DNA of 37,483 nt from Treponema sp. UBA3662 (lineage in GTDB: Bacteria > Spirochaetota > Spirochaetia > Treponematales > Treponemataceae): NCBI GenBank assembly GCA_002373205.1, contig DFJV01000005.1:1-37483 (forward strand). The letters run 5' to 3'. The notes below the pieces were generated by a model that searched no databases, was not told where the DNA came from, and saw only the letters and a list, made by a program, of their open reading frames with translations. The position numbers and the translations under genes were made by a program. Below, one piece after another: positions 1-7,396 of this stretch (positions are counted from its first letter, which is position 1; the number at the start of each line of letters is the position of its first letter).

Positions 1-11
1 AAAAAAATATT

Positions 12-39
12 TTGATATTTTAGAAATATGTAGTATAAT
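12..39 (+). promoter_or_regulatory. Predicted sigma70-type promoter of hpf
   Basis: TTGATA at 12-17 and TATAAT at 34-39 are separated by 16 nt. They lie about 60 nt ahead of the HPF start. The -10 is perfect; the rest is inferred by pattern only. Confidence 0.55.
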
Positions 40-99
40 ATATCTGTGGGCGGCAGTTGACCGCTAAAGAGAGAATAATTGACACAGGAGCATTATTGA

Positions 100-390
100 A
101 TGACAAAATCTATATCAGCACAGGGATTTTCTTTGGAAAAGGACCAGTCGGACCTTATCAACCAGAAACTTAAGCGCATTGACTACGCTGACAGCCTTAT
201 TATTGACCTTATTTTGCGCGTTAAGGAGGACAAAAAATACTACTTTGATACCACGGTAAACTTCCGTTGGGGAGCAAATGCCCACGTAACCAGCGACGAC
301 TACGACTTTGCAGCCGGTCTGAACAAGCTTATGGACGTGCTTGATCAGAAAATCAAGAAGGAAAAGGACAAGATCCAGGAAAAGAAGTAA
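100..390 (+). CDS. hpf: Short ribosome hibernation promoting factor (HPF/RaiA family)
   Basis: A 96-residue protein with the beta-alpha-beta-beta-beta-alpha pattern of the HPF/sigma-54 modulation family. It starts with an 'I-x-A-Q-G-F' strand, has a central 'V-N-F-R-W-G-A-N-A-H-V-T-S-D-D-Y-D-F-A-A-G' stretch corresponding to the usual 'A-x-x-x-D-M-Y-x-A-I-D' motif, and ends in a Lys-rich helix. Family members bind the 30S decoding region and inactivate or dimerise ribosomes in stationary phase or stress. Its length matches the short class with no C-terminal dimerisation domain. An AGGAG sequence lies about 9 nt before the ATG. It is monocistronic: a promoter is visible at 12-39 and a strong terminator follows. 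The family assignment is good; the exact subclass is less certain. Confidence 0.8.
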   Translation: MTKSISAQGFSLEKDQSDLINQKLKRIDYADSLIIDLILRVKEDKKYYFDTTVNFRWGANAHVTSDDYDFAAGLNKLMDVLDQKIKKEKDKIQEKK

Positions 391-451
391 TCGATAGGCC
401 AGAGCCGTAATTTTATGTGCTCGTGCCTTTAACATATAGTTAGTCAAAAGC

Positions 452-490
452 TGCCGGATTTTCCTTATGTGGGAGTCCGGCACTTTTTTT
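452..490 (+). terminator. Rho-independent terminator after hpf
   Basis: A 7-bp perfect stem (TGCCGGA at 452-458 with TCCGGCA at 476-482) is followed immediately by C and seven T. It closes the hpf transcript and separates it from the convergent minus-strand genes. Confidence 0.85.
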
Positions 491-523
491 GCACATTTGC
501 ACATTTTCAGTGTTGCTTTTTTT

Positions 524-600
524 GCCAGAAGTGCCGTGCCAGACTTCCCTTACCAGAAGTGTCTTGCTAGACCCTTGGCTGCCACCCCTTACCAGAAGTG
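524..600. repeat. Three short CCAGAAGTG repeats in the convergent intergenic
   Basis: CCAGAAGTG occurs at 525-533, 553-561 and 592-600. The last two copies extend leftward as CTTACCAGAAGTG. The unit lies just past the stop of the minus-strand gene at 616. No function is evident. Confidence 0.4.
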
Positions 601-615
601 CCTGCCGTAAGCGCT

Positions 616-1068
616 CTATCCGTCTGCCGAATCCTGCCAGTCGCCGTAAATGCTAAGGCTTTCCCTTTTTGTCCTCTTTTGCTTACCGCCAGAGCCTTTT
701 TTGCCGGCTGCCTTTTGCCTTGCAGACAAATCAGTTCCCTTTAGAAGCGTCATAGACTTTTCTCTTTGCATGCGGCGGTGGTGTGCCTCTTGCGTAAGGG
801 GCTTTGATTCATCCCGTTTTTCTATCATAAGCTCGTTTGCGGAATTTACGGTCAGGGCATAATGGCTTTTTCCGTCTTCTTCCAGCTGGCTTACGGCTGC
901 TTCAAGGTCCGCAAGGGCAATTCCTGCCTTTTTCTTTGACTCCAGCTTGTTAAGTTCCCGTATCTTTTTTGCAAGCAGGGCTTCCGTTATCCTTGCCTTT
1001 GAGCCTTCCTTTCCGCTCAATTCATTTAGGGCCCTTGCTATTTCTTCCTGAATCTGCGTTAGTGCCAT
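616..1068 (-). CDS. Hypothetical small basic protein coupled to earP
   Basis: 150 residues, not recognised. The N-terminal 85 residues look like a helical or winged-helix-like fold (ITEALLAKKIRELNKLE, then LADLEAAVSQLEEDGK, then a 'YALTVNSANELMIEK' beta-wing-like stretch). Residues about 85-140 form a very basic, Gly/Lys/Arg-rich tail (AGKKGSGGKQKRTKRE), suggesting nucleic-acid or ribosome contact; this is inference. The ATG lies inside the 3' end of earP (10-nt overlap), with GGAGG 6 nt upstream inside the earP coding sequence, so the two are probably translated together. Its partner modifies elongation factor P, so a translation-related role is possible but unproven. Confidence 0.7.
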   Translation of the reverse strand: MALTQIQEEIARALNELSGKEGSKARITEALLAKKIRELNKLESKKKAGIALADLEAAVSQLEEDGKSHYALTVNSANELMIEKRDESKPLTQEAHHRRMQREKSMTLLKGTDLSARQKAAGKKGSGGKQKRTKRESLSIYGDWQDSADG

Positions 1069-2435
1069 TCTTGCCTCCCAAGGAATTCCATCAGGTGCCG
1101 GGTAAGGTTTCCGTTTTCTATTAGGCTTTTAGAAAAATCCGTGCAGGCTTTGCTTAGGGCAGGGTAGCTCTTTAGCAGCTTTAGCAACAACTCTTCTTCC
1201 TTTTCACTGGGCTCTTTTTCCACTGGTTCTTTTTCCCCAGCCTTTTTTTCACAAGATTCTCTTTCCTTTCCCTGGGGCTCTTTTTCTGTAGTTTGGCATT
1301 CTTTGCCTTGCTCTTCATCATAAAATCGTGTGTCGTAGCGGGTATTATATAGAAGAAAGTATTCCTTTAAAAAGCCAAAAATCTCCTTGTCTTCAAAAAA
1401 GCTTTCCATTCTTTCTAGCACAGCCCCAGCCTTTACAAGGTGCAGCTCTTCGTCCTGGGGGTAGGCGTGCCAGACAAAGGGTTTTCCGCAAAGGCAGGCC
1501 CTTGCAAAAGAATCTTCACCGCGCACAAAGTTAAAGTCGCTTGAACAAAGGAGTGCGTCCCATGCTTCTTGGCTAAGATAGGGCAGCTTTGTTATGGCAA
1601 AGGGGCAGCCTTCTTCTTTCCATGCCTCTTCAAAGGGGCTGCATGCAAGTCCTGCCGCAACAAAGGCGTGAATCCTAAAGAGCGGGTTTTCCTTTTGCCT
1701 TTCTTCCATAAATGATTTTAGCGCGCCAACTACGTGGGTAAAATTCCTCTTGTAAGCAAAGATTGTTACGCAGAAAGTGTTTCTGTCCCTTAGTGCTTGG
1801 ACGGAATCAGCTTCCGCTTCCTTTTGGCCATTTGCACTTACGACTGAGCTTATGCCAGAACTTGCGTCAGAACTTGTGCCTGCTTTTGCCATCAGGTCGT
1901 CTTGAATGGTTTTTAGAGCCGCCTCTTTATTTTGCAGGGAACTTAAAAAAGATGAATCCATTACAAGCCCACCAGTTTTTTTTGTAAAACCCGGCATAAA
2001 ATTCACTTTTTTTACCAGTATGCTTCTGGTTCCGCTTTTTAAAAGGTGAAAGTCGTCCGCCCAACTTTCCGCAGTAAGGTATTCAAGGTTTACTATGCGG
2101 ACTATTTTTTTCTGCTCCGGGTCAAAGAGAATCCTGTCCAGCCATTCAGGCCTTTGGCACTGGAAGCACTGCAGAATCACGTCTGGAATCCTCCTGCTGA
2201 ATTCCTTGGTGCAGACATCTTCCTTGTTCCAGTCAAAGATTTGCCAGCCCCTTGCGCTTTGCCTGGCAAGCCCCTCTTTTACGAAGGGTGCCATTGCCGC
2301 AAAGGAAGGCAGGTCGCTAACAACAAGACGCAGCTCTGTGTCGGGGTAAAGTTCTGTTATGTTTCGTGCAAGCCGGTAAACAAAACCAATGTCTCCGTAA
2401 TTGTCCACCACTTTGCAAAGTATTGTAATTTCCAT
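1059..2435 (-). CDS. earP: EF-P arginine 32 rhamnosyltransferase EarP
   Basis: This is an EarP family (DUF2331) GT-B-like glycosyltransferase, which transfers rhamnose from dTDP-rhamnose to an arginine of elongation factor P so that ribosomes are rescued at polyproline stretches. The N-terminus has the family motif DNYGDIG at residues 11-17, whose two Asp (11 and 15) correspond to the essential pair known from characterised EarP proteins. The C-terminal domain has the diagnostic RGEDSFARA (residues 305-313) with its conserved Glu, then WHAYPQDEELHLVKAGAVL (322-340). At 458 residues it is longer than the usual roughly 370-390. The excess is a Ser/Ala-rich insert around 186-215 and a Glu/Lys low-complexity segment with repeated EKEP around 374-415. 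No efp or dTDP-rhamnose synthesis genes are in the window. Confidence 0.9.
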   Translation of the reverse strand: MEITILCKVVDNYGDIGFVYRLARNITELYPDTELRLVVSDLPSFAAMAPFVKEGLARQSARGWQIFDWNKEDVCTKEFSRRIPDVILQCFQCQRPEWLDRILFDPEQKKIVRIVNLEYLTAESWADDFHLLKSGTRSILVKKVNFMPGFTKKTGGLVMDSSFLSSLQNKEAALKTIQDDLMAKAGTSSDASSGISSVVSANGQKEAEADSVQALRDRNTFCVTIFAYKRNFTHVVGALKSFMEERQKENPLFRIHAFVAAGLACSPFEEAWKEEGCPFAITKLPYLSQEAWDALLCSSDFNFVRGEDSFARACLCGKPFVWHAYPQDEELHLVKAGAVLERMESFFEDKEIFGFLKEYFLLYNTRYDTRFYDEEQGKECQTTEKEPQGKERESCEKKAGEKEPVEKEPSEKEEELLLKLLKSYPALSKACTDFSKSLIENGNLTRHLMEFLGRQEWH

Positions 2436-2489
2436 ATTGATTTTTTTCTTTTTTTTTTGGAGCGCATTGCCCGGTAGACTGCCCTTTCA

Positions 2490-2581
2490 GGGAGGCCTTT
2501 TTCTACGCGCTTTGCGGGGCTTGCCCCCTAGCCGGGCGCGGTGCTTACGCACGGCTTCGCCCCCCTCCAATCGCGGCTAGG
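2490..2581 (-). repeat. Dispersed repeat family 1, copy a
   Basis: On the minus strand this reads GCGATTGGAGGGG followed by GC-rich palindromic text. It is one of five copies in the window of an element beginning GATTGGAGGGG. It sits directly 3' of the DUF4428 gene and before earP on the same strand. It fills most of the 159-nt gap; no coding potential is apparent. Confidence 0.65.
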
Positions 2582-2594
2582 ATTCCTTTTCTTC

Positions 2595-3404
2595 TTACAG
2601 TGCAGAACCGCAGTATTCGCAGCAACCGTTTTGGTTGGGGAATGTCTTTGCACCGCAGCTTGGGCAAGTTTTTTCTTCCTTTACAGCTTCTGCCTGCTGG
2701 ACAGCCGCCGGGCTTTCGTTTGCAGCGGGACTTCCTGCCGTGCTTTTCATGCGCTCTATGGCATTCTTAATCTCATTGCCGATTTTTACACACTCAAAGT
2801 ATTTGTTTGCCTCGTAGCCACCGTCGCTTGAATGAAGGTTCCAGCCGCTTGTCTGCTGCATGGAAGGATTCATTGGACTTTCTCCGGTCGTAATGTAGCC
2901 GTTGGAAAGGTCAAAGCTCATTTCGTCAAAGTAGGGGCTAGAAACCCTTATCGTTACCTCGAATGAATATGAATACTCGTAGCGGGGCGGATTGTAGCTT
3001 ACGGAATTTCCGTTGGAATCCGTCTGTTTAAGTTCCGTCTTGTCCTCCTGAATGTCCAGGTCGCATCCCACTGCCTGTGAAAAGTCCAGCACGTCCGGGT
3101 TTGCACTTTGCAAGTCTTTTGCCCTTGTTACCATGAACTTTCTTGCTCCTTCGTCAATCAAGAGTCTTGTATCGTTTCCAAGTGTCGTTGTTGCGTTAAA
3201 GGCTGCCACCAAGGATTTGTTTTGCTCGCGGTATTCAAGCTGTGCCTGAATGTCTGCCTTTGTGCTGTGCCGCCTCTCGTTGAACCAGGGAGAAAGCTTT
3301 GCCGCGCAGTTCTTGCACATGTTTCCGTCTTCAAGCTTCCTGTTTCCAAGAAGCCCAATTTTTTCACCGCAAAAATCACAATATTTTTTTTCAAATAAGC
3401 CCAT
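2595..3404 (-). CDS. DUF4428-type double zinc-ribbon protein
   Basis: About 269 residues from the ATG at 3404, chosen because AGGAGG lies 4 nt upstream; an in-frame ATG at 3431 has no such site. The N-terminus is a treble-clef or zinc-ribbon knuckle (C9-x2-C12 and C30-x2-C33, as YCDFCGEK and MCKNCAAK) typical of DUF4428. The C-terminus carries a second ribbon (CPSCGAK then CCEYCGSAL). Between them lies a roughly 150-residue beta-rich domain (YEYSYSFEVTIRVSSPYFDEMSFDLS). No signal peptide is seen, so it is predicted cytoplasmic. The family has no established biochemical role. It is transcribed toward earP but separated from it by a repeat element. Confidence 0.75.
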   Translation of the reverse strand: MGLFEKKYCDFCGEKIGLLGNRKLEDGNMCKNCAAKLSPWFNERRHSTKADIQAQLEYREQNKSLVAAFNATTTLGNDTRLLIDEGARKFMVTRAKDLQSANPDVLDFSQAVGCDLDIQEDKTELKQTDSNGNSVSYNPPRYEYSYSFEVTIRVSSPYFDEMSFDLSNGYITTGESPMNPSMQQTSGWNLHSSDGGYEANKYFECVKIGNEIKNAIERMKSTAGSPAANESPAAVQQAEAVKEEKTCPSCGAKTFPNQNGCCEYCGSAL

Positions 3405-3535
3405 AGGTCCTCCTGTGTTTCTTTTAATCATTATAGTGCGAAAAAACAGGAAATCAAGAAAATTTTGAATGCTTTCCCTTTCTTTTGCTTGTGCTTTCTT
3501 TATGCTGGCAATAATATAGAAGCTAAGGGGGATTT

Positions 3536-4126
3536 ATGAAGCTTTTGCTTGTGATTGCGCCTTTTGACGCAGCGTTCTTTTTTCTCTTTGTCTTTTTTCT
3601 TGTGCGGGGACTAAAAATGCCTTTGTACAGGCAAAGAAGAAAATGCCTTGTGCTTTCCATGATTTTTCTTTCTTCATTTTTGCTTTGCTCGGAATTACTG
3701 GAGCAGCTTGCCCTAAAATCTGCCTGCCTTCCAATACTTGTCTGGCTTTGCATGACGGTTTTTCTTATCCTGAATCTTGTTAGCATGAAGAAGTATCTTG
3801 CTTCTGCGCCACAAATTGCTTCTGCCCTTTTTGAATGCGGTGAACACAATGCCCTTGCCCTGCAAATTTCTGAAGGATACAAAACTTACGGAAAAAGCCT
3901 TCCCCCTCGTGGAGCGCCAAAAGACCAGTGGCAGTACATGAGTGCTTTTGGTGAATTTTGCAAGATAGACTTTGCGGAGACGCAGAAAAATCTCCGTTCG
4001 CTACAGTCCCTTGTCCGCAGAAACAGAACCTACAGTCTTTTTATTTGCGCTCTCGGCATAACTTGGGTTCTGCAAGTTCCACTTTTTGTTTTTTCCAGCC
4101 TCTATGCTGCAAAGCTTGTGGGGTAA
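3536..4126 (+). CDS. Hypothetical membrane protein (about four helices)
   Basis: 196 residues, not recognised. Hydrophobic segments are predicted at about 3-25, 37-57, 65-83 and 167-190. Between the third and fourth lies a soluble stretch of about 80 residues with PPRGAPKDQWQYMSAFGEF and a basic segment (LRSLQSLVRRNR). AAGGGGG lies about 5 nt before the ATG, supporting this start. It stands alone, followed by the structured non-coding interval at 4187-4540. Confidence 0.65.
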   Translation: MKLLLVIAPFDAAFFFLFVFFLVRGLKMPLYRQRRKCLVLSMIFLSSFLLCSELLEQLALKSACLPILVWLCMTVFLILNLVSMKKYLASAPQIASALFECGEHNALALQISEGYKTYGKSLPPRGAPKDQWQYMSAFGEFCKIDFAETQKNLRSLQSLVRRNRTYSLFICALGITWVLQVPLFVFSSLYAAKLVG

Positions 4127-4154
4127 CACGGAAGTCTGTTTTTTGTGACCCGCT

Positions 4155-4172
4155 TACCGTGTAAACCTTACT
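4155..4172 (+). repeat. 18-bp direct repeat, left copy
   Basis: TACCGTGTAAACCTTACT occurs identically at 4155-4172 and 4521-4538, bracketing the structured interval. The copies are 366 bp apart. Confidence 0.7.
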
Positions 4173-4186
4173 GTCATTAATAAGTG

Positions 4187-4514
4187 TTAATCTAAATTCC
4201 CAAGTTTAGCATATAATTGTTATGTAAAAAGCATCCTGTATCATTTTTTACCCTTTTTCAGAAGTTGTATAAGGTAAGTGCAATAAACAGGGAATGTAAT
4301 GTAGCAAAACAACATGAGGAAGCACTGGAATGGAGCCGGGGTTCGTGCCGAAAATCCATTTTGCGCGGTACGACCGCAGGGAGTTAGACACCAATTACCG
4401 CGCACGGGGTTGGAAGCAACCCTTTGGATTTTCGACGCGGTTCCCGGCGGGAATGGAAGTGCTTCCGAATTTAGATTAATGTTTGCTAAGCTTCATTTAG
4501 ATTTGCACTTACCT
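4187..4514 (+). other. Structured non-coding element (candidate RNA or palindromic mobile element)
   Basis: This 430-nt gap between the membrane protein and the diguanylate cyclase folds extensively. Nested perfect stems are 4271-4283 with 4502-4514 (13 bp), 4302-4308 with 4482-4488, 4318-4326 with 4458-4466 (9 bp), 4335-4341 with 4442-4448 (one G-U), and 4349-4358 with 4425-4434 (10 bp). These enclose two side hairpins: 4363-4370 with 4396-4403 (8 bp) and 4407-4412 with 4417-4422 (6 bp, GAAG loop). A further 13-bp inverted repeat (4187-4199 with 4467-4479) competes with this fold. A TATAAT at 4212-4217 could start a transcript. I do not recognise it as tmRNA, RNase P, 6S, SRP or a GEMM riboswitch. 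Transcription is not shown by the sequence. Confidence 0.5.
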
Positions 4515-4520
4515 TCTACA

Positions 4521-4538
4521 TACCGTGTAAACCTTACT
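4521..4538 (+). repeat. 18-bp direct repeat, right copy
   Basis: Identical to 4155-4172. It ends about 35 nt before the preferred start of the diguanylate cyclase and could equally be an operator-type site or a duplication flanking an insertion. Confidence 0.7.
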
Positions 4539-4560
4539 ATTCAAAACAAAAAAACTAATG

Positions 4561-4566
4561 TATACT
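4561..4566 (+). promoter_or_regulatory. Possible -10 box placing a leaderless start
   Basis: TATACT lies exactly 6 nt before the ATG at 4573, so transcription would begin at or next to that ATG. No convincing -35 is visible and there is no Shine-Dalgarno sequence before either candidate start. Confidence 0.3.
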
Positions 4567-4572
4567 AAAAAA

Positions 4573-5742
4573 ATGGAATTCTTTTATTTTGTGGAAGCCA
4601 ATGCCCTTATCATTATGCTTGGGTGCTGGCTTGCTTTTATGATAAAAAAAGAAGGCACTCTCAGGGCTTCCAATCAGATTTTTTTTAGGATGGCCATCTG
4701 CACTACTGTGGTGCTTGCCCTTGAAGCCGCCTGTTCACTTGTAAACGGAAGACCGGGAAATTCTTTCTATATTGCAAACATTATCCTTAATGCCGTCCGC
4801 CTGATTCTGGCTGCCTATGCCTCGCAGACATGGCTTTTGTACACCCTGCATTTCCTTCGCCCAAAGCAGTCTTTGCCAAAAAAGATTCAGCGGCTTATCT
4901 TTATTCCATTCCTTCTGGTTTCTGCCTTTGTAATCGCTTCCATTTTTACCGGCTGGGTCTTTTACATCAACAGGTACACAAACCTTTATACCCGCGGCAA
5001 ATTCGCCTTTATACACATGATTGCAACCTTCGGATATTTTGGCAACGCGGCAAATTATGCCTTAATCAAGATGCTCAGAAGCAGGTGCCGTTGCCCGGAC
5101 AAAATGTGCTTCACAAATTTCCTTGTCTTTGTTGTAATACCCGTAGCAAGCGGAACAGTGAATCTTATAAACCCCTACTTGAACATCATCTGGATTTTTT
5201 TACTCATATCGCTTTTCTTGCTTTTTACCCGCGTTCAGTTTGCCCAGATTGTTCTGGACGGACTTACCGGTTTGAACAACAGAAATTCTTTTGACAATTA
5301 CCTCTATTCAATTTCTTCCGGAAAGGCCTTTTCTGCCTGCCTCTTTATGATGGACATAGACTTCTTTAAAGACATAAATGACAGCTACGGTCATCCAGAA
5401 GGAGATCAGGCACTTGAGCAAACCGCAAAAATTCTTACGCAGATTTTTAATAATGAAAACTGCATGATAGCCCGCTACGGTGGTGACGAGTTTGCAGTTC
5501 TCATGGTTTCTGGAGACCAGCTTACAAGTGTCCATGTAAATGCGGAGGCACTGCGACTTGCTCTTTACAAGGCTTTCGCAGAATACAACTCTTCTTCCGG
5601 AAAACCTTACGAGCTTACTGTTAGCGTAGGTTATGCCTTTATGATTGGCCGTGACGAAGTGGATGCCCAGCAGCTTATAAAAGCCAGCGACAGCGACCTC
5701 TACCGTGAAAAACAGCGCGTCCACAGCAGCAAGTGTTTGTAA
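4573..5742 (+). CDS. Membrane diguanylate cyclase (GGDEF domain)
   Basis: The N-terminal 220 residues are a membrane sensor with about six or seven predicted helices. They are followed by a complete GGDEF domain that makes cyclic di-GMP from two GTP. Visible landmarks from the ATG at 4573 are DGLTGLNNR (about 229-237), MMDIDFFKDINDSYGHPEGD (about 259-278) and the canonical active-site YGGDEF (GGDEF at 303-307). No RxxD inhibitory site is present five residues before GGDEF (the position reads NENC), so product inhibition by the classical I-site is unlikely. An in-frame ATG at 4558 adds five residues but overlaps the likely -10 box, so 4573 is preferred. No EAL domain is attached. The ligand of the membrane module is unknown. 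Confidence 0.85.
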   Translation: MEFFYFVEANALIIMLGCWLAFMIKKEGTLRASNQIFFRMAICTTVVLALEAACSLVNGRPGNSFYIANIILNAVRLILAAYASQTWLLYTLHFLRPKQSLPKKIQRLIFIPFLLVSAFVIASIFTGWVFYINRYTNLYTRGKFAFIHMIATFGYFGNAANYALIKMLRSRCRCPDKMCFTNFLVFVVIPVASGTVNLINPYLNIIWIFLLISLFLLFTRVQFAQIVLDGLTGLNNRNSFDNYLYSISSGKAFSACLFMMDIDFFKDINDSYGHPEGDQALEQTAKILTQIFNNENCMIARYGGDEFAVLMVSGDQLTSVHVNAEALRLALYKAFAEYNSSSGKPYELTVSVGYAFMIGRDEVDAQQLIKASDSDLYREKQRVHSSKCL

Positions 5743-5825
5743 TCTCCTAATTTTTTTCTTCTTCTTTTTGCGGCGCTTGCCTTGTTCAACAGATATTTCC
5801 TAAAAGAAGCTCTTCCCATTTTGTT

Positions 5826-5936
5826 AAGGGGCTTTCCGGGGTTTCGCCTCTCGGCTCCATTCCTCTGGTCGCGCTGCGCACTCCCGCCGGAACGGGCTTT
5901 CGCCCGCCCCTCCAATCCCTGCCGCGCTTGGGGATG
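5826..5936 (-). repeat. Dispersed repeat family 1, copy b
   Basis: On the minus strand this reads CAGGGATTGGAGGGG at its left end and CGAAACCCCGGAAAGCCCC at its right end, the same two ends as copies c and d, with a variable palindromic middle. It lies just 3' of the diguanylate cyclase gene, in opposite orientation to it. A short ORF across it is not considered a gene. Confidence 0.7.
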
Positions 5937-6008
5937 CAACGTTGTCAACGAATCATGAAAACTTGTTGTATGCTGTATCTGTTTTAAAGAAATGCTGTAA
6001 AAAAAATC

Positions 6009-6037
6009 TTGACAATTGAAATAAACCATCGTATATT
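6009..6037 (+). promoter_or_regulatory. Predicted strong sigma70 promoter of the RNase III/HNH cassette
   Basis: A perfect TTGACA (6009-6014), a 17-nt spacer and TATATT (6032-6037). It would give a transcript with an AT-rich leader of about 195 nt before the ATG at 6239. I see no known riboswitch in that leader. Together with the repeat at 5826-5936 this accounts for the 496-nt gap. Confidence 0.65.
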
Positions 6038-6238
6038 GAATTTAAGGCACAGAAAGAACTGAAATAGTTTTTCTAAAATAATTTTGCTTGTCATGTCTTG
6101 ATGCAAGTTGAGCATAGCAAACAAGGTTTTCTTAGTTATCCTAGTTTCTGTTTTCTTTTTTTTATGCCGCCACAATTTATTTTTCTCAAAAATTACTTGC
6201 GGGTGTATTGTGCCTAAATTTATTTTCGGAGTGCTTTT

Positions 6239-7396
6239 ATGAATGGAATAGACAGGGATTATATTCAAAGCGCAATAAACTATTGTTTTAAAAATACTCG
6301 ATTGTTGGATCAGGCGTTTACGAGAAAATCTTATTCTGCAGAACATCCAGATGTTCAAAATAATGAATTGCTTGAATTTTATGGTGACAGGATTCTTGAT
6401 TTGTTTGTTACAAAGATGATGTACAATCAATTTTCAAAAATCGTAAACAATGAATTCGTTTCGGAAAAAAGCGAAGGTGAGCTCACAAAACTGAAGGCAG
6501 TTCTTGTTAGTAAAAAAAGTCTTGCTCAATGTATGCGTAATTTTGACTTTTCTAAGTTCTTGTTCCTTGGAAAAAGTGATGAGCAAAATGGTGTACAAGA
6601 ATCTGCTTCTGTAAATGAAGATTTGTTTGAGGCTATAATTGGTGCGGTTGCGGTCGACTGTAATTGGGATTATCACATATTGGAAAGAGTCTGTGAGCAA
6701 ATGCTTCAAATGGAAACCGTGAACAACAATTTGACAGTGCTTGTTAAGGAAAAGTCTTATTCGCTTTATTCTGAATATCCTGCGCATGAACAAAGGTATT
6801 GGCCTGTAAATAATGCAGAAGATTTGTTACCGCATAATTATTTTAACAATGACTTTCTGGGGATTCCAGAATTTTCTACTTCAAAGAATCCACAAACGGG
6901 GCTGCATGAATATGGGATGGTCATAAATGGCAAGGAAATAATAGGTACTGGAGATGGTCCCTTTCCAGCAAAGCTTGATGCAGAAAAAAAAGCCTATCAC
7001 TTTTTGTGCCAAGAGGAGATAAAAAGAAGTTTTAAGAATCTGGATTATTCAAATCCAGTAAGCACATTGCATGAATTGATTCAGAAAAAAATCATTTCGG
7101 ATGTTTACTATGAGTTTGCTGAATACCATGATGAAAATGGTAATCCAATCTGGAATTGCACGGTAACTTTGGAAGGATATGGAAAATTTTCGGCAGACAA
7201 TGTTTCTAAAAAACAGGTAAAGCAGGATGCGGCGCTTAAACTGCTGCGCTATATAACTGATACAGTTATTGAGGTGTCTGATGAATCCTATATTCCAAAG
7301 GAGTATCATGGAAATGCATTTTTTTTGTCTGATGAAGAAAAAGCAAAGTACGAAGCAGAATTTGAAAAAATATTTCCGAACAAGGAGACAAAATAA
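6239..7396 (+). CDS. RNase III-like dsRNA endonuclease with two dsRNA-binding regions
   Basis: 385 residues. The RNase III signature NNELLEFYGDRILDL is at 41-55, and NEDLFEAIIGA at 126-136 provides the second acidic pair, so all four metal-binding acids (E46, D50, D128, E131) are present and catalysis on double-stranded RNA is expected. A dsRNA-binding domain is clear at about 272-340 (NPVSTLHELIQKK ... SKKQVKQDAALKLLRYI). A second, more divergent one is suggested at about 205-258 (GMVINGKEIIGTGDGPFPAKLDAEKKAYHFL). Ordinary bacterial RNase III is about 220-260 residues with one dsRBD. GGAG lies 8 nt before the ATG. The gene is AT-rich compared with flanking housekeeping genes, suggesting transfer. 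Its stop overlaps the HNH gene start (TAATG). It is probably not the housekeeping rnc. Confidence 0.85.
   Translation: MNGIDRDYIQSAINYCFKNTRLLDQAFTRKSYSAEHPDVQNNELLEFYGDRILDLFVTKMMYNQFSKIVNNEFVSEKSEGELTKLKAVLVSKKSLAQCMRNFDFSKFLFLGKSDEQNGVQESASVNEDLFEAIIGAVAVDCNWDYHILERVCEQMLQMETVNNNLTVLVKEKSYSLYSEYPAHEQRYWPVNNAEDLLPHNYFNNDFLGIPEFSTSKNPQTGLHEYGMVINGKEIIGTGDGPFPAKLDAEKKAYHFLCQEEIKRSFKNLDYSNPVSTLHELIQKKIISDVYYEFAEYHDENGNPIWNCTVTLEGYGKFSADNVSKKQVKQDAALKLLRYITDTVIEVSDESYIPKEYHGNAFFLSDEEKAKYEAEFEKIFPNKETK

Noticed and set aside
4383..4389. GTTAGAC as an integron attC core site (GTTRRRY)
   Set aside because: It lies in a hairpin loop rather than at the ends of the fold, and no matching inverse core or integrase is present; chance match.
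4270..4557. c-di-GMP (GEMM) riboswitch before the diguanylate cyclase
   Set aside because: The conserved GEMM sequence blocks are not visible, and the fold found is different.
4314..4568. 84-codon ORF within the structured interval
   Set aside because: It has no SD and no protein-like composition; the bases are better explained by nested stems.
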